Made by a program: the position numbers and the translations under genes
Notes under the pieces: model-generated
Databases searched by the model: none
What the model was told of the DNA's origin: nothing
The model's input: only the letters and a program-made list of their open reading frames with translations
Part shown: in pieces, positions 15,423-64,000 of the stretch
How the letters are laid out: the number at the start of each line of letters is the position of its first letter
Numbering within the stretch: position 1 is the stretch's first letter
Assembly: GCF_036370855.1 (NCBI RefSeq)
Contig: NC_088099.1
Location: forward strand, 91,947,820-92,011,819
Direction: 5' to 3'
Length of the DNA stretch: 64,000 nucleotides
Origin: Dromaius novaehollandiae
Taxonomy: Eukaryota; Chordata; Aves; Casuariiformes; Dromaiidae

Positions 15423-15458
15423 GCAAAGCTACTACTGGTAGCAAAGCTACTACTGGTA
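15423..15458. repeat. Perfect 18-bp tandem duplication
   Basis: The 18-bp unit GCAAAGCTACTACTGGTA occurs twice back to back (15423-15440 and 15441-15458) without a mismatch, which suggests a recent local duplication. It is followed at 15529-15544 by a T16 tract. Confidence 0.9.
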
Positions 15459-17254
15459 GGTAGTGTGAGGCCGATGCAGGATGAATGGTGGGGAAAAAGT
15501 TCTAGTTACTGCAATTTGAAAACAGGGATTTTTTTTTTTTTTTTACGTTTGGCCAAGTTCCATTTCCAATTAAGCCATTCAGTGAATGCAATATTTGGCC
15601 AAAGCGAAATGAGATTTTCACTGAACAGCAATAAAATGTTCAGTATGTTTGTGTTCCCTAAATTAAGATAAAATAAAACACCGTACTGAAACAGACAGAC
15701 TAGATTAATCTTTTACTGAAATACCTCTACTTTTTGTCTTAAATCTGAGAAAAATTAGACAACCGACAACTCCCACTTTATCAATAGCAGCTGTGGATGC
15801 TCCATCCATGGCAAGCTTTGATCTATTTACAGTCCTACTTACTGCTGCCATCCTGATTTAAGGGTTAGAAGGGAAAATGTTTCCATATTATAAGATCTTT
15901 TAGCCAGAGCCTTGGTTCTCCAGGTCACTTGAGCACATGTTTAATTTAAAGTGCATGAGCAGTTTCTTCAACTTAAGAAAGGACCTGACTCTGGTCCACT
16001 GCAGGCAACAGAGCCAGGTTGCTTGAAGTTAAGCACATGCTTAAGTGCTTTGCTGGATTTTTGCCCAAAGTGTCAATCTTTTAGAGTTAATCATTTCTCA
16101 CCCTGCTTATGTTCTGTTAGCTATGCTTCAGTGTGCAAATATGTAAATTGCTTTCATAAAGCTCCATGCACCAAACACAAATAATGCTTTCTCAGCCTTT
16201 TACAAGAGTTCGCCAGTCTTGTGACATTTCACATAGATCAAACAGCAGTTAGAACGGGCAAGAAAGTTCCTTCTCTGTTAATTAAATAGGATCATTACTG
16301 TGTTCCTATTCTTAATAGTGAAGCGCGTTCACAGACTTGCAAAATAAACATCCAAATAAATAATGCTATTTAGAACTAATCTTACAAGTATCACCCATTT
16401 TCCCTTTACAAGCATGTAAAGCTATTCATCTTATACCCACCACAACTCAAAGAGGAGGAACGGGAACAAGCTGTCTCTTGATGAGCATGTTTGCCCAACT
16501 GTGGCACAGATTAAGTTAAACAATGGCCTACAGCAAGGGTATTTGCAAGGTATCTTAAAATAATTTTCACAAACAGAAGTGGCCATTTTAACATTTTTTC
16601 CCTCTTGCTGAGGTTAGTTGCTGTGGACTGTGGGGGAAGGTCATCTCCACTTGCCTTAGCTGGGTCACTTCCTATTCAGAGAGCTCTCAACTCCCATGAC
16701 TCCTTTTTCACAAGGAATTCAAATTGCCACGAAGAGAGAAAATATTGTTACTGCCATTCTGTTGCAATATTTGAATGATAGGTAGCACTAGTGCTCTGCT
16801 GAAATACAGACCCTTAAAATACAATCAGTGGCACTTCCGTAGACTGCAGATCTGGTTATTCTGTGTTCATGCCTGTGGGGCCTTCCATGCATCCACTAAT
16901 GAAAAGGCTGCTGTTCCCCAAATGTCATGTATTTCTGCAAGAAAGGAGTACCAGGAAGGGAAAATGACAAAAGCTGCTCTCCTGCTCTGTAGAACAATTT
17001 TTGTAAAATTGTATTTTCTGTCAAGCGAACTGCCTGAAAAAAATGCATTCAGCCACTACGAGGAAGTTAGAGCACTCCTCATTATTGAGTCATGTTAAAA
17101 TGAATTAACGCTGCCTAGCTGGTCTTCCTTTCACTAATTGAAAAAAACATGCTTTATGAATCATTAAAAAAAAAAATCCTAAAGCAAACAAACATAAGAG
17201 CCAAACCAAACAAACACACTCCACTGTGACAGACTAGTTGCCATAATTATCTGC
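15459..17254. other. Intergenic, no gene seen
   Basis: AT-rich sequence with a T16 tract at 15529-15544. The frame at 16775-17098 (107 codons) has no recognisable motif and no splice or Kozak support, so I leave it unannotated as a gene. Confidence 0.55.
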
Positions 17255-17475
17255 CCCAAGAGGACAAACCCCGTCTCCTGACCCGTGCGGGGTTCAGCTA
17301 AATGGTCTAAGCTCCCGAGCATCTGCTGCCGAGCCAGGCTGGCAGCGGGGCCCCGCAGCGCAGCCCCACGCAGAGGCAGAGCGCCGGGAATTATGCCAGG
17401 AGAGAGCACAGGCAGGCGAGACCCTCGAGGGAAGCCACCATGCAGGGAAGAAGATGAGGCAGAGTTCACTGCATC
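17255..17475. promoter_or_regulatory. Small CpG-rich patch, candidate promoter or non-coding first exon
   Basis: In an otherwise AT-rich, CpG-poor region this 200-bp stretch carries about 14 CpG by hand count, with runs such as GCAGCGGGGCCCCGCAGCGC. Two chance frames cross it, one on each strand, and neither looks like a known protein. In mammals the neighbour beyond the PIGN 3' end is RNF152 on the same strand, whose 5' exon is non-coding. If order is kept, this patch lies on the right side to be its promoter, but nothing in the sequence proves that, and the distance is much shorter than in human. Confidence 0.35.
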
Positions 17476-20400
17476 GTGGTTTGGGACTTGGTGGTGAAAT
17501 AAAGTCCCTGGAAAGAGAGGAGTTTGGGACGTTTTAGAAATCTTGTGTTCAATTTAGGTCACAGAGAAAGGTTTGGCTCTCATCCCCGAAAAAAACACAT
17601 GCAAAAAGTAATTATTGCATGGAACCAAGCAGGTTTTCTTTCATTATTTAATTTTTTCAAAAGATCATGAACATTTATTTTCTACCTGCTGCAGCAAATG
17701 CCTGTCAATTATATGTTAAAGTTATATTAAAGTAAGTAAATTTGTTACATTTTAGGTGAACTATAATGTCTTAATATAGGCTAGAGGAGAAGCAGCAAGA
17801 GACTGCTTGTATAAAAAATGCATGGTGGCTATATGGATATTTTCCTTTCACAGTAGGTCAGATATAACAGGCTTCCTCTTCAAAGCCCATGATGGAAAAT
17901 ATCCACTCATTTTTGGAGATCTGGTGAGATGGAGATACAAACACGCAAGTAGCTAAATATAACTCCAGATAGCAATGTTTTGTACAGTAAGTCCTAGTGT
18001 CTCTTAACTTAATATGGAAATTGATACAAAAATAGAATAGCAATATTTCTGAAGCCCATCTCTCCCCATGTGCTCACTGGGACTCACACCACAAAGCCGA
18101 GGCTGAAATTACTCTGCAGTTTTTTCTTAGACTATCTCACACACCAAAAGGCAGAAAAACAATCTCCAGCACAAAAAGGCCATGTCTGGGGAGATATATA
18201 AAGGTTATTTCACAGAAAGTCAATATGAGAACTGCACTCAGAATGCTTTGTCCTTTAGTGTTTGTGCAAGAGCAATAAGCCAAGTTTAATTAGAGGAGTT
18301 TAGGTCTCGGTCAGATATTTCCCCAGACCTAAATGTCAGTTTTGCAACATTTATTACCAAACACACATTCTTTCACTCAGCTCACAGTTGCTGAAACTTG
18401 GAGGCGGACTTGAGCAGGTACCACTGGAGCAAAGCCGCAAACCCCAGAGGAGGTGGCAAGAACAGAGAAGAGCTGTGCTAGTGATGCACAACTTCCCCAT
18501 GTTTATCCTCCTGCCTTGCTATGGGGCTGAAATGTTGGACCCAGTTATGCTTGCATTTGGGAGTGATTTAAATTTCAGGTCCCAAGGCTTAATTCTCCAT
18601 CATCCTTCCCTTGCTTAACCACTCGCTGGCGCACCGGGATGCAGAACTTGGCAGCCTGTTACAGGAGGCTCGCAGGATAACCCAGGCCAGGACCACCTCA
18701 TCTGGGGGGAGGTGACCCCTGAGAGGCAGAGCTGCAGAGGGCAAGAAATTCAGAGCGGAATGGGAGCTCCGTCACTGCTTGTCTCCTGTTTTTTTCCTCT
18801 CTCTCTCTCTTAATTCACTGGGTGATATCCAGCCATTAACAGGTCTGTCAGTAGTAATGATCCAAGTGAAAGCTAAATCTATGTCAGCTTCACCTTATAT
18901 AATGTTAAAGGGGAAAAAACCCCCCACACATTTGCTGTTACAGCTTGCCTGGAAAATAAAATGCAAGCAAATAAGGTGTGTTTTATTTCTGCTTGATGTT
19001 ATCCATGTTGAGAGTTAGAAAGTTAGGAAGCTTGCTGCCAAACACAAGTCAATAAATAAACAAATGAAGAACGTATCGACCAGCTTGATTTCAAAGGTTA
19101 TGGGAACAGGGCAAGCACCGCACTTGCAGCTTTTTCCTTCCACTTTTCAGCCCTCCTCTTTGTGGGCTGGGAGCTCAAACACTGAGCCCTGCCCCAGGGT
19201 CCAAGAGAGGAGCCCTCACGGAAAGCAGCTGAATTCAGGACTTTTTAACAGGTGAACTGGATTCAACCCATCCCTACTGATGTAACCAGACACTAAGACT
19301 CTTCTCTCTGAGGAGATAGCTGCAACAGCAGCATCTCTATAATCAGTATGGTGACTACCAGTAGCTGTCATGGTCAGTCCCGAGCACCCAGGCCACAGCT
19401 TGCCGCAAGCACTTTCCCATTAACGAGATGTGTTACCCAGCCTCCCCTGGCCACAGCAATTCACAGGGCAGCTGCTCTAAGGCAGTCAGAGGGCACAAGG
19501 GAAAAAAGGCAAAGTCCCTTGCCTTAAGGCTGAATGAAGACCTGTCAGGATGGAGACAGAGCAGTGCCCAGAGCTTCCCAGCCACAATGATAGAGAGCAC
19601 AGCCCAGGACAGGTGCGAGACAGACTTTCTACCTTCCCCACCACTACTGTAGCTTCCTGAGATATGTTGCCCAGCTGTCTCCTGTTCCCAGCACCCCATT
19701 CAGCCTCCATACACCCATCCTCTTTCCCAAAGCCTTTCAAGAGAAGTAACCCTCATGACCCCAAAGGGGAAGGCACAGAAAAAGGGACCACAGGATTCAG
19801 GTGGACAGAAAATTTTAAAGAACCATCCATAACCCATCTTTTTGCCAATAAGCCCTTGCAGATTAGGAGATAGGAGCTGAAATCACACTTGTAGCACAGC
19901 TTGGCCAAACCAGACAGTGGAGTTCAAGGGTGATGCTAGAGAGCAAGGTTTTAGTAAAACTGTGAAAGTTCATTCATATCCTCATTCTCATTCAAGAATA
20001 TGAAGGCTGTAGCTGCATTTACAACAAACAGCTATGGCATACATTGAAATTGCCAAAGCTTGTAAAATCTGATTTATTCTGTGGGGAGGAAGGGGGAAGT
20101 CACTTAGCTTGAGTCATGAGAGACCTTGATACAATCTAAGCTTCATCATCTCTGAAGAAACAGCTCACTCCCTGGAATTATATCAACAGTCTTGAAAATA
20201 CAATAGCAGAGAACAGTTTCTAGAACAGGTGAATACAAGATCTTTATAACACTGGCTCTTCAGCACAGCTTCTCTTGCCTTGCAACTCCTGGTGGGTACT
20301 CCAGGTTTATGGCTATATCTTCAGGGATCCATGGGTCTGAAAGCTAGCAAATTTAAGCTTTGCAGTGTTTTTTTATGCTACTAATAGACTTTTTGTTTTT

Positions 20401-21640
20401 TTTTTTAAAAAAAGAAGAGTGTAGCCCCAGGCAAAGATAATGATGTCAATCTACCTGCATTTCCCTGCTTGAGGTTTTCACTGTCTGGAGCCTCCCCAGC
20501 TGTAGGAGTCAGAGAGTCTGAAACTCTGCTGCAGGTGAAAGAAGGAAGGTAGGAGGGCTTGGGGTAATTATGCCTTCATACCCTTAGGAGAAAACACAAG
20601 AGCTACCTGATACCTGCACTGTCCTGCATCCCTGCTTATGTGCCCAGAGCCCCGCTCATGAAGAGGGATGATGCTTTAGATTCACAAGTAGAACAACAGA
20701 AAGCCTAAAATCAGCTGAGTACATTTTATTAGCTACCTTAGCTTTTAAGGTTGTGGAGGACTTTTTATTGCAGATGACATTTGTTCCTGGGAAGGAAGGG
20801 AACACACATCAGTAGGAGGGAAGCGTCTACTTTGCCACATAGCCCATTGGGCTGTAAAAAGTAGCCAAGAGGGAGAATTTTTGACACCTCCCTGTGCTGG
20901 AGTAAACCCAAATGTGCAGGCCAAGACTCCAGCAAGAGCCTCCCCTGGGGAGATACAGGAATAGCACAGCCAATCGGCCTTTCTGCAAGAGCTGCTCTCC
21001 AAGACTCCTGTGGCGCATGCTAGGAACAGCATTTGCAAACAGCGCAGAGATACAAGGGATTGGCAGGGGAAGGGAAAAGGTCAGCTAAGGCTGCTACCGC
21101 TACAGCCCAGTCAGGGCAAATGGCAAACAAGAACAGGTTCTTTCACAGAAGCACTGGTGAAAAACTGATATGCATGTTGTGATGGCTCCCCATGCTTATC
21201 ATCCTGCTTTTGTTCTTACAGGAATGGATGCAAAAAACAGAACCTACTTTGTGGAAGGAAACGCTATGGAAGCCATAAGCAGAAAGGATAATTGTTGTGG
21301 GTTCCTATTTTGGACAGCCACTTTCACTTGCCTGTATGACAGAGTACATTGATTATTCCTACTATCATATATTAGCAGCACCATATACAGCAGGGTTAGC
21401 CAACGTTTTATTACCAGCCCCCTATGGCAATAGAAGACAACATCGGGCTTCAGCTTCTGTGCATTCTCCCAGGGAGCCTACAGCAATAGACAGTACGTAC
21501 CTCCAGCGTTTTCATTTGATAGGTAGTACATCCACTTGGCCCTGTCATAGATAACTAGCATTTTTGACACGTGTGCAGAAGATCTGCCTTCAGGGCAGCA
21601 GCCCTGTGGGTCCTACATTCCTACTTTTTGAGTCAGTTCC
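17476..21640. other. Intergenic, no gene seen
   Basis: Holds a (CT)n run at 18797-18811 and a T/A-rich block at 20390-20416. The parts 18380-18760 and 19100-19760 are somewhat richer in GC and carry several overlapping chance frames. No domain or transposon recognised. Confidence 0.55.
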
Positions 21641-21996
21641 TTCATGTCACATAAAGCAAAGGCAGCTGTTCAGCTGCTCCCATCAGTGAATTTGCTCTAC
21701 AAACAGCAGCTTTGCAAAGAGCATCACCCTGGCGACAGAGGCTGGGATGCTCAGTGGTACAGCTGCCTATAGCTGGGTGCGCTGAAGTAACAGAGCTGTG
21801 GACAGAGGTCATCCAGAGATCAGTTAGGTCACACAAAGCTGATGGTTCAGTACCTTTATAGCTTGGGGCCACATAGCATAGGACCGAGCTGAGGACAGTT
21901 CTCCACAGTGAGGGCTCACTGGAGCTGCGGAGAACGTGTTCAGTAGATTGCTATGCCTAGACATAGTCTTTGCTGTGGCCTCAGCTTTCTACCTGC

Positions 21997-22620
21997 TCAT
22001 GGTTGCTCCTTGTATAGCACAACTATCAGCAGTTGGCATGTGCCCACCTTCCAACGCAAGTCTTCACATTTGTTACAGGCTATACATGCAACATCTTCTG
22101 TGACTGTGGCTAGCTGTGCTACCAACATGCTCACAAGGGTCACCAGCCCACTACCTAGTGGAAGAATGACTCCTTCTCCAGTGATCAGATGCTCACAAGA
22201 GGCACTCTGAGGTCGCATGGGTGACTGTAGGCCCATAATGCAATGTTTACCAGCACTCAACAAGCAGATGGAGGTTTGTGACTGTTTCTCACAGCCAAAT
22301 TTCCGGCAGGGATGACTGGTTTCCAGAGCATTAAACAGCCGTGTGACCACAACCAAATGCCAGATGGCTGGAAACCGAGTATTGGAGCTGCCCTCATGAC
22401 GAATGTCTAGCCTTGGCTGCCAGCACCATGCACTGTACTTAACAGCTCTTGGATAGGAAGGACTGGCTAGAAGATGGAGTGTGACATGGGACTTAGCATG
22501 ATTTGTCAATGATGCCATCACACATGGTGAAGAGTGAAAAAAGTGGTTTTTTGACTCACTTTCTTCACTGAGCAAAACAATCCACTTCAAAGGCTCTTCT
22601 AACTGATAGTGTGAATGCAA
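21997..22620 (-). other. Unidentified 207-codon open frame downstream of PIGN
   Basis: This is the longest open frame in the window. The predicted product has scattered Cys and His, no signal peptide, no obvious transmembrane segment apart from a mildly hydrophobic stretch near residues 150-170 (LPLGSGLVTLVSMLVAQL), and no motif I recognise. A second minus-strand frame (21642-21872) continues in another frame just to the left. Under random sequence I estimate about 0.3 open frames of this length in 64 kb, so chance is a sound explanation. A worn transposon or retrogene is the alternative. I do not assign a function. Confidence 0.2.
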
Positions 22621-23797
22621 AAACCTGTTTTAAAGGCAGGATAGGTAGCTCTGTGCAGGGCTCCTGGTGAGCAGGAGATACAATTTTTGCTTAATTTTTA
22701 AAAACAGATGACTTCAGGAGCAATGAAGCATTGAACCACAAGTACGTGCTACAGTTTGTGCTGCACCCACTCTGCAGATTTTGGGCTATTGGTAGGGAAG
22801 CTGACACTTGCCCTTGGAGAGGCTATGAAGTTGCAAGGCTATCTCAGAGCCTCATACAATGTATTTACAGTTACTGGGTCCCCAAAAGCATCCACAGCAG
22901 CAGAGCCTATAGGTGTCACAGCGCTCTCTGCCCTCACTCGTAATTCACACAGAACCTGGAGATTTGTGTTTGTCTCACAGCACAGCCATTACACAGGCTG
23001 ACACTTGCAATCAGGAGCAGAACACAAATGTTAACAAAAGGAAAAGCCTCTGAGTGGCAGCATGGGTATCACTCTATGCAAACCACCCACTCTGGTCTCA
23101 GTTTCATGACCTGTTTATGCTGATCTACCTCTCAGCTGCCACTGACACAATCAGTCCCTGCCCTCCTGCCTGCACTCACCCATGAGCTGGCCCAGGGAAA
23201 CGGTCTGTCTGAACACTGTCTTACTATTCTTTCATCAGGTTCACGTTCAACTGGATCAATTACTTGATCTGGTTTACTGCTCAGCCTGCTCAACCGTTAC
23301 TGCTGGCACAAGAGACAGCAGGAGAGCAGCCAGAGGCAGCAGTCTGCACTGAGGTCGGCTAAAAGCAACTGTCTTACAGCAACAGTCTCACAGTGTACCA
23401 GTCCTGCTTGTCTCAGCGCACTCTCACATACATAGTCTGAAGCATTTACACAGCTTGCAAAAAGCATAGCCAGTTTCAGAGGTAATCAAATGCATATGCC
23501 ATGTTGGGCAACAGACAAATCGGTGATCTGCCCAGATTGATTTTGTTTATGCTTTAGTCTGAGAGATGCTTATGTGAGGCATGAAATGAAGCTAGGACTT
23601 TGCAGACTCCTAATGAGAATGTGCGTGTGTAAGACAAACAGCTGGAGGATGAGTTAGAATAACTGAAGAAAAAACCCAAAAGATGGCTGCCTATTTCTTT
23701 TAGACAGGACTTGATTGCTGTTTTTACTTTCAAGAAATATGTTGCTTACAGAATAAAGACAAGGCTATTTTAGCCCAGCTGATGTCTAAATGACAAT
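22621..23797. other. Downstream flank of PIGN, no gene seen
   Basis: About 1.2 kb between the unidentified open frame and the proposed PIGN poly(A) site. There is no splice-supported exon and no repeat. A PIGN transcript using a more distal poly(A) site would extend into it. Confidence 0.5.
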
Positions 23798-23974
23798 CTC
23801 CAAACACAAATTTCAGCCACAGGATACCATTTAATCTGTATCAGCAGAGCACTCTGAACCCTGGATGGGATTTTGGCACTCTAGTCTGTTAACTTGTATT
23901 TACATTCCACAGCCAGAGGTTGGTTCAGAGGAAGGCTGAGGATGCGAAAAACTGCAGGAACATTTAACGCTTCG
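23798..23974 (-). promoter_or_regulatory. PIGN: PIGN 3' UTR with ATTAAA poly(A) signal
   Basis: The first poly(A) hexamer after the stop is the variant ATTAAA at 23835-23830 (minus strand). It is followed 15-35 bases later by a GT-rich stretch near 23798-23811 (TTTGTGTTTGG), the usual downstream element. Cleavage at about 23810-23820 would give a short 3' UTR of roughly 155-165 nt. I see no AATAAA on this strand between the stop and this site. Use of further sites to the left is possible and cannot be excluded from sequence alone. Confidence 0.6.
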
Positions 23975-61445
<37,471 letters not shown>

Positions 61446-64000
61446 CTGAAAAACAAATGGTTAGACAAACATTTCTGAAACAGCAATAAAATGGTTTAGA
61501 CTACACGCTATTTTCCACTCATTAGTTACACAGTAAAGCAAATTCTATTCTAACACAGCCACTCAAGCTGCCTTGTGTATGTGTACACACTGTTTCCAGC
61601 CAGAGGCAAAACTAATGGTAGAATTTAAAAATCTAATCCTTAATAAGTCTCCTCAAAGGGTCCTGCGGCAAACTACACAAGCAAAGCACCCTTGTACAAT
61701 CTGGAAAATCCATGCATGCAACACGACTTAATTTCAATAGATACTTGAAATCCAGTGGAAGTTAGATGTCCTAAAAGTCTTGGGGGGGGAAAAAAAGGAT
61801 TATTTTACATTTAGATACTAAGTATAGACTTAGAGTGTAACTTTATAAGTTTATGGCATTATGGTCAAAATGTTTAATGAAGATTCCTTTAGCACACTTT
61901 TCCTCCTCCCGCAAAAGCCACTTCTAAGAGAAATAATTAAATTAAAATATAACACATTCACTCTTATGGAATAAAACAACTCTTATCTGGATTTAGGGAC
62001 AGATTTTAAGGAGTTTTCTTGGGACAGCAGGCACTCTCACTTGCCCCACACTGGCGTATGACAACCAGCCAACCGAGCCGTTTGGCCAGGCAGTGTCCTG
62101 TCTGCCCCATCCTCCTGAAGGAGGCTTGCCACCAACCTTCCACAGCTAAACGTTTCTGAAGGTGCTCCTGATCCCACAACAGTTTCCAGCCAAGTAGATC
62201 AAGCTAAACTAGTCTTGATTTCAATCTGCCGCCAATGAAGTGAAGAGGAAAACAAGGTCGACCGCGTAGGAGTTGCTCTGCGAGCCAAACCCATCCCGCC
62301 TGCAGCGAAGACAGAGTGTCCGCTGAAGAAGTTGGGGGGAGGCAGCTGCAGGCAGTAGATGCCTCAGCAGTCAATACTACACCCTCACCACGTGCGAACT
62401 GGAGGCTTCAAGTTTTGTGTTTGAGACAGATTTCCACGTTTGCACTGGTCTGCTGACAACGACTTTGTAAATGCTTGTGCTATTAAGATCTGCTATAATT
62501 CCAAAGGTACCAAACTGTGCTAGAGACGCAGAAAAGAGATAGCCTTACTCAAAAAAACCTACAATTTCAATACGCAACAGAGGACTAGAGCTGAATGTAG
62601 TAGAGAGATGCACTAAAATGTTCCCAGACAAAACTAGCTCAGTTATTATATTTAATCCTAAGATACAAAGCCAGGTTTGGGCTTCTCTAAAAAAAATTTA
62701 AGACTTCTGTGAGATTAGAGCATTCTTCCTACCATGTACGAACACAAACATCATCTCAAACCACGAGCTGTAAGGAGGAATATCAAAAAGCAATATAAAA
62801 GTCTTAAAATGGATGCTTTCAAGCAGACAGGCTAATCCTTAATATGGCATCAGTTAACAGCAATATCTCATCTGCACAAAGGGGAACATTAAAAAGACAT
62901 TCTCCATCTGCTTTTTACCTGACCATTGAACCACTCCTAATTTAGGAATATTTGGGTATCAAAGTGTCACTAGTGAGGGAAGATTACGTACAGAATTTAA
63001 ACAAACATTTTTATCTTTATGTATTGCAACCTGACATAGCAAAGGCAGCCAGTGTATTGTGTAGCTAATGACTGAAGAAACTATTTTCTTCCATATGGCA
63101 TTTCCATTTCTTTGAAGGAGTTAATTCGACAAATACGCAACTACGTTGTGTAAGCTGAAATGACAGACGCGCAATTAGCAGTTCACATAGACAGGTTACC
63201 ATTTTTTCTGTTCCTCCCCCCCCCCCCCCACTGTAATTGATATAAAGCTGCCTTGATCTAAACTGACAGCAAGTATAAGTTCTGCATGATTTTTAAAATA
63301 CAACTTCTGGTAAGATGCCATTAAAGAAAGATAAAGTATGTCATATTGAAAGCTGACCTAATGCAATTTTATTCTATTAGTTTTAAGTTTTACATTTGCT
63401 GACATACAGACAGAATGAAAATGTATAGATATTATATGCACACAATATAATCTGTCACAGAATGAGTAAACACACACAATCAACATTTTATTCCATATAG
63501 AGATATAAATAATATAGAATCCAATAGCTGGTCATGCACTGAAATGGAAGCCAGATTTGCACTTTCTGTGAATGTTTAAAAAATGGATTAAAAGACTGGG
63601 CTTCTTGCTAACTGAAACAACACACTACTTTAAAAGAACAAAAAGCTTTTTCACAAGCAGTGTAAGAAGCCAAAAACTTTTGTAAATGACATGTGCGAGA
63701 TATGCATTTTCATTATTCAAAGGCTCCTACCAGATTTTATAAGGCTGTGCTTTGTAGAAGACTATTTTTTAATGGTAGATTAATTTCACAGAAAAATTCT
63801 TTAAGTAGCTTCAATATTAGCTGTAAACCAAATAACTTCCATATAAGAAGCATTAGTCTCACACTGTGACTTCCTAAGTATTTAGGAGCACTAAAAATAA
63901 AACGGCTTCTACAGAAAAAGGCCTGTTATTACAAGTAGGAAAAGAGAAACCAATAGACAAAGAATATAAGAAACCTCACTTTCTATCACCAGCATCACAG
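61446..64000 (-). other. PIGN: PIGN intron running off the right edge
   Basis: I searched the minus strand for the next upstream exon, which should end in phase 0 and encode the loop before ESTILLYCFAFVG, and found none that fits. The intron is therefore at least 2.55 kb. It contains a C14 tract (63216-63229) and several exon-like decoys discussed under rejected items. Confidence 0.7.
63216..63229. repeat. C14 homopolymer
   Basis: Fourteen consecutive C on the plus strand (G14 in the PIGN transcript). Seen directly; the length may be affected by sequencing. Confidence 0.9.

Noticed and set aside
1-23800. Presence of RNF152 or CDH20 coding sequence, the expected neighbours beyond the PIGN 3' end
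   Set aside because: No frame on either strand resembles the RING finger of RNF152 or any cadherin repeat, so no coding part of these genes can be claimed.
62733-62767. 35-nt exon-like segment on the minus strand with a strong acceptor (TCCTCCTTACAG) and a GTAGGA donor
   Set aside because: No frame through it ends in the phase 0 needed by the exon at 61445 without a stop or frameshift, and the peptide has no PIGN similarity.
62925-62945. 18-nt micro-exon candidate before GTAAAA that would encode EWFNGQ in phase 0
   Set aside because: It has no pyrimidine tract and no resemblance to the PIGN loop; such short matches are expected by chance.
63727-63765. Segment encoding a peptide like KHSLIKSG, reminiscent of the human PIGN loop SHSNLIKG
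   Set aside because: The exit phase does not match the next exon, the acceptor is A-rich, and the in-phase reading contains a stop.

Overview
The window looks like a piece of a bird chromosome. Three things point that way: a 5'-truncated CR1 LINE of the kind abundant in birds (about 54812-56740, with the CR1 3' end and recognisable reverse-transcriptase motifs), very low density of other repeats, and split coding exons closely matching a vertebrate gene. Crocodilians and turtles also carry CR1, so 'sauropsid, most likely avian' is the safe wording. There is no bacterial, plasmid or phage content, no tRNA or rRNA gene, no CRISPR array, and almost every open frame in the window is a chance frame in non-coding DNA.

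The right 40 kb (23.8-64 kb) is the 3' half of one gene on the minus strand, PIGN (GPI ethanolamine phosphate transferase 1). I could place 15 coding exons by reading both splice sites and the frame across every junction. They run from 61445 down to the stop codon at 23975-23977, total 1362 nt, keep a single frame through all 14 junctions, and encode 453 residues plus a stop. This is the multi-pass membrane half of the protein (the PigN domain). The N-terminal alkaline-phosphatase-like catalytic domain must lie to the right of base 64000. Introns range from 126 bp to 7.5 kb. The largest structures inside them are the CR1 copy, a CpG/GC-rich block at 34.78-35.75 kb, a T40 tract and a G17 tract.

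The left 23.8 kb lies downstream of the PIGN 3' end and is intergenic as far as I can read it. It holds microsatellites, a small CpG-rich patch at 17.26-17.47 kb that could be a promoter or non-coding first exon, and an unexplained 207-codon minus-strand open frame at 21997-22620 that chance alone could explain. No protein-coding gene could be supported there.

I did not find a new biological system. The observations most worth checking are the two in-frame PIGN exons with weak donor sites, the two CpG-rich patches, the fossil-like open region next to the PIGN 3' end, and the POU-type palindrome and TAATTA cluster in the last intron.
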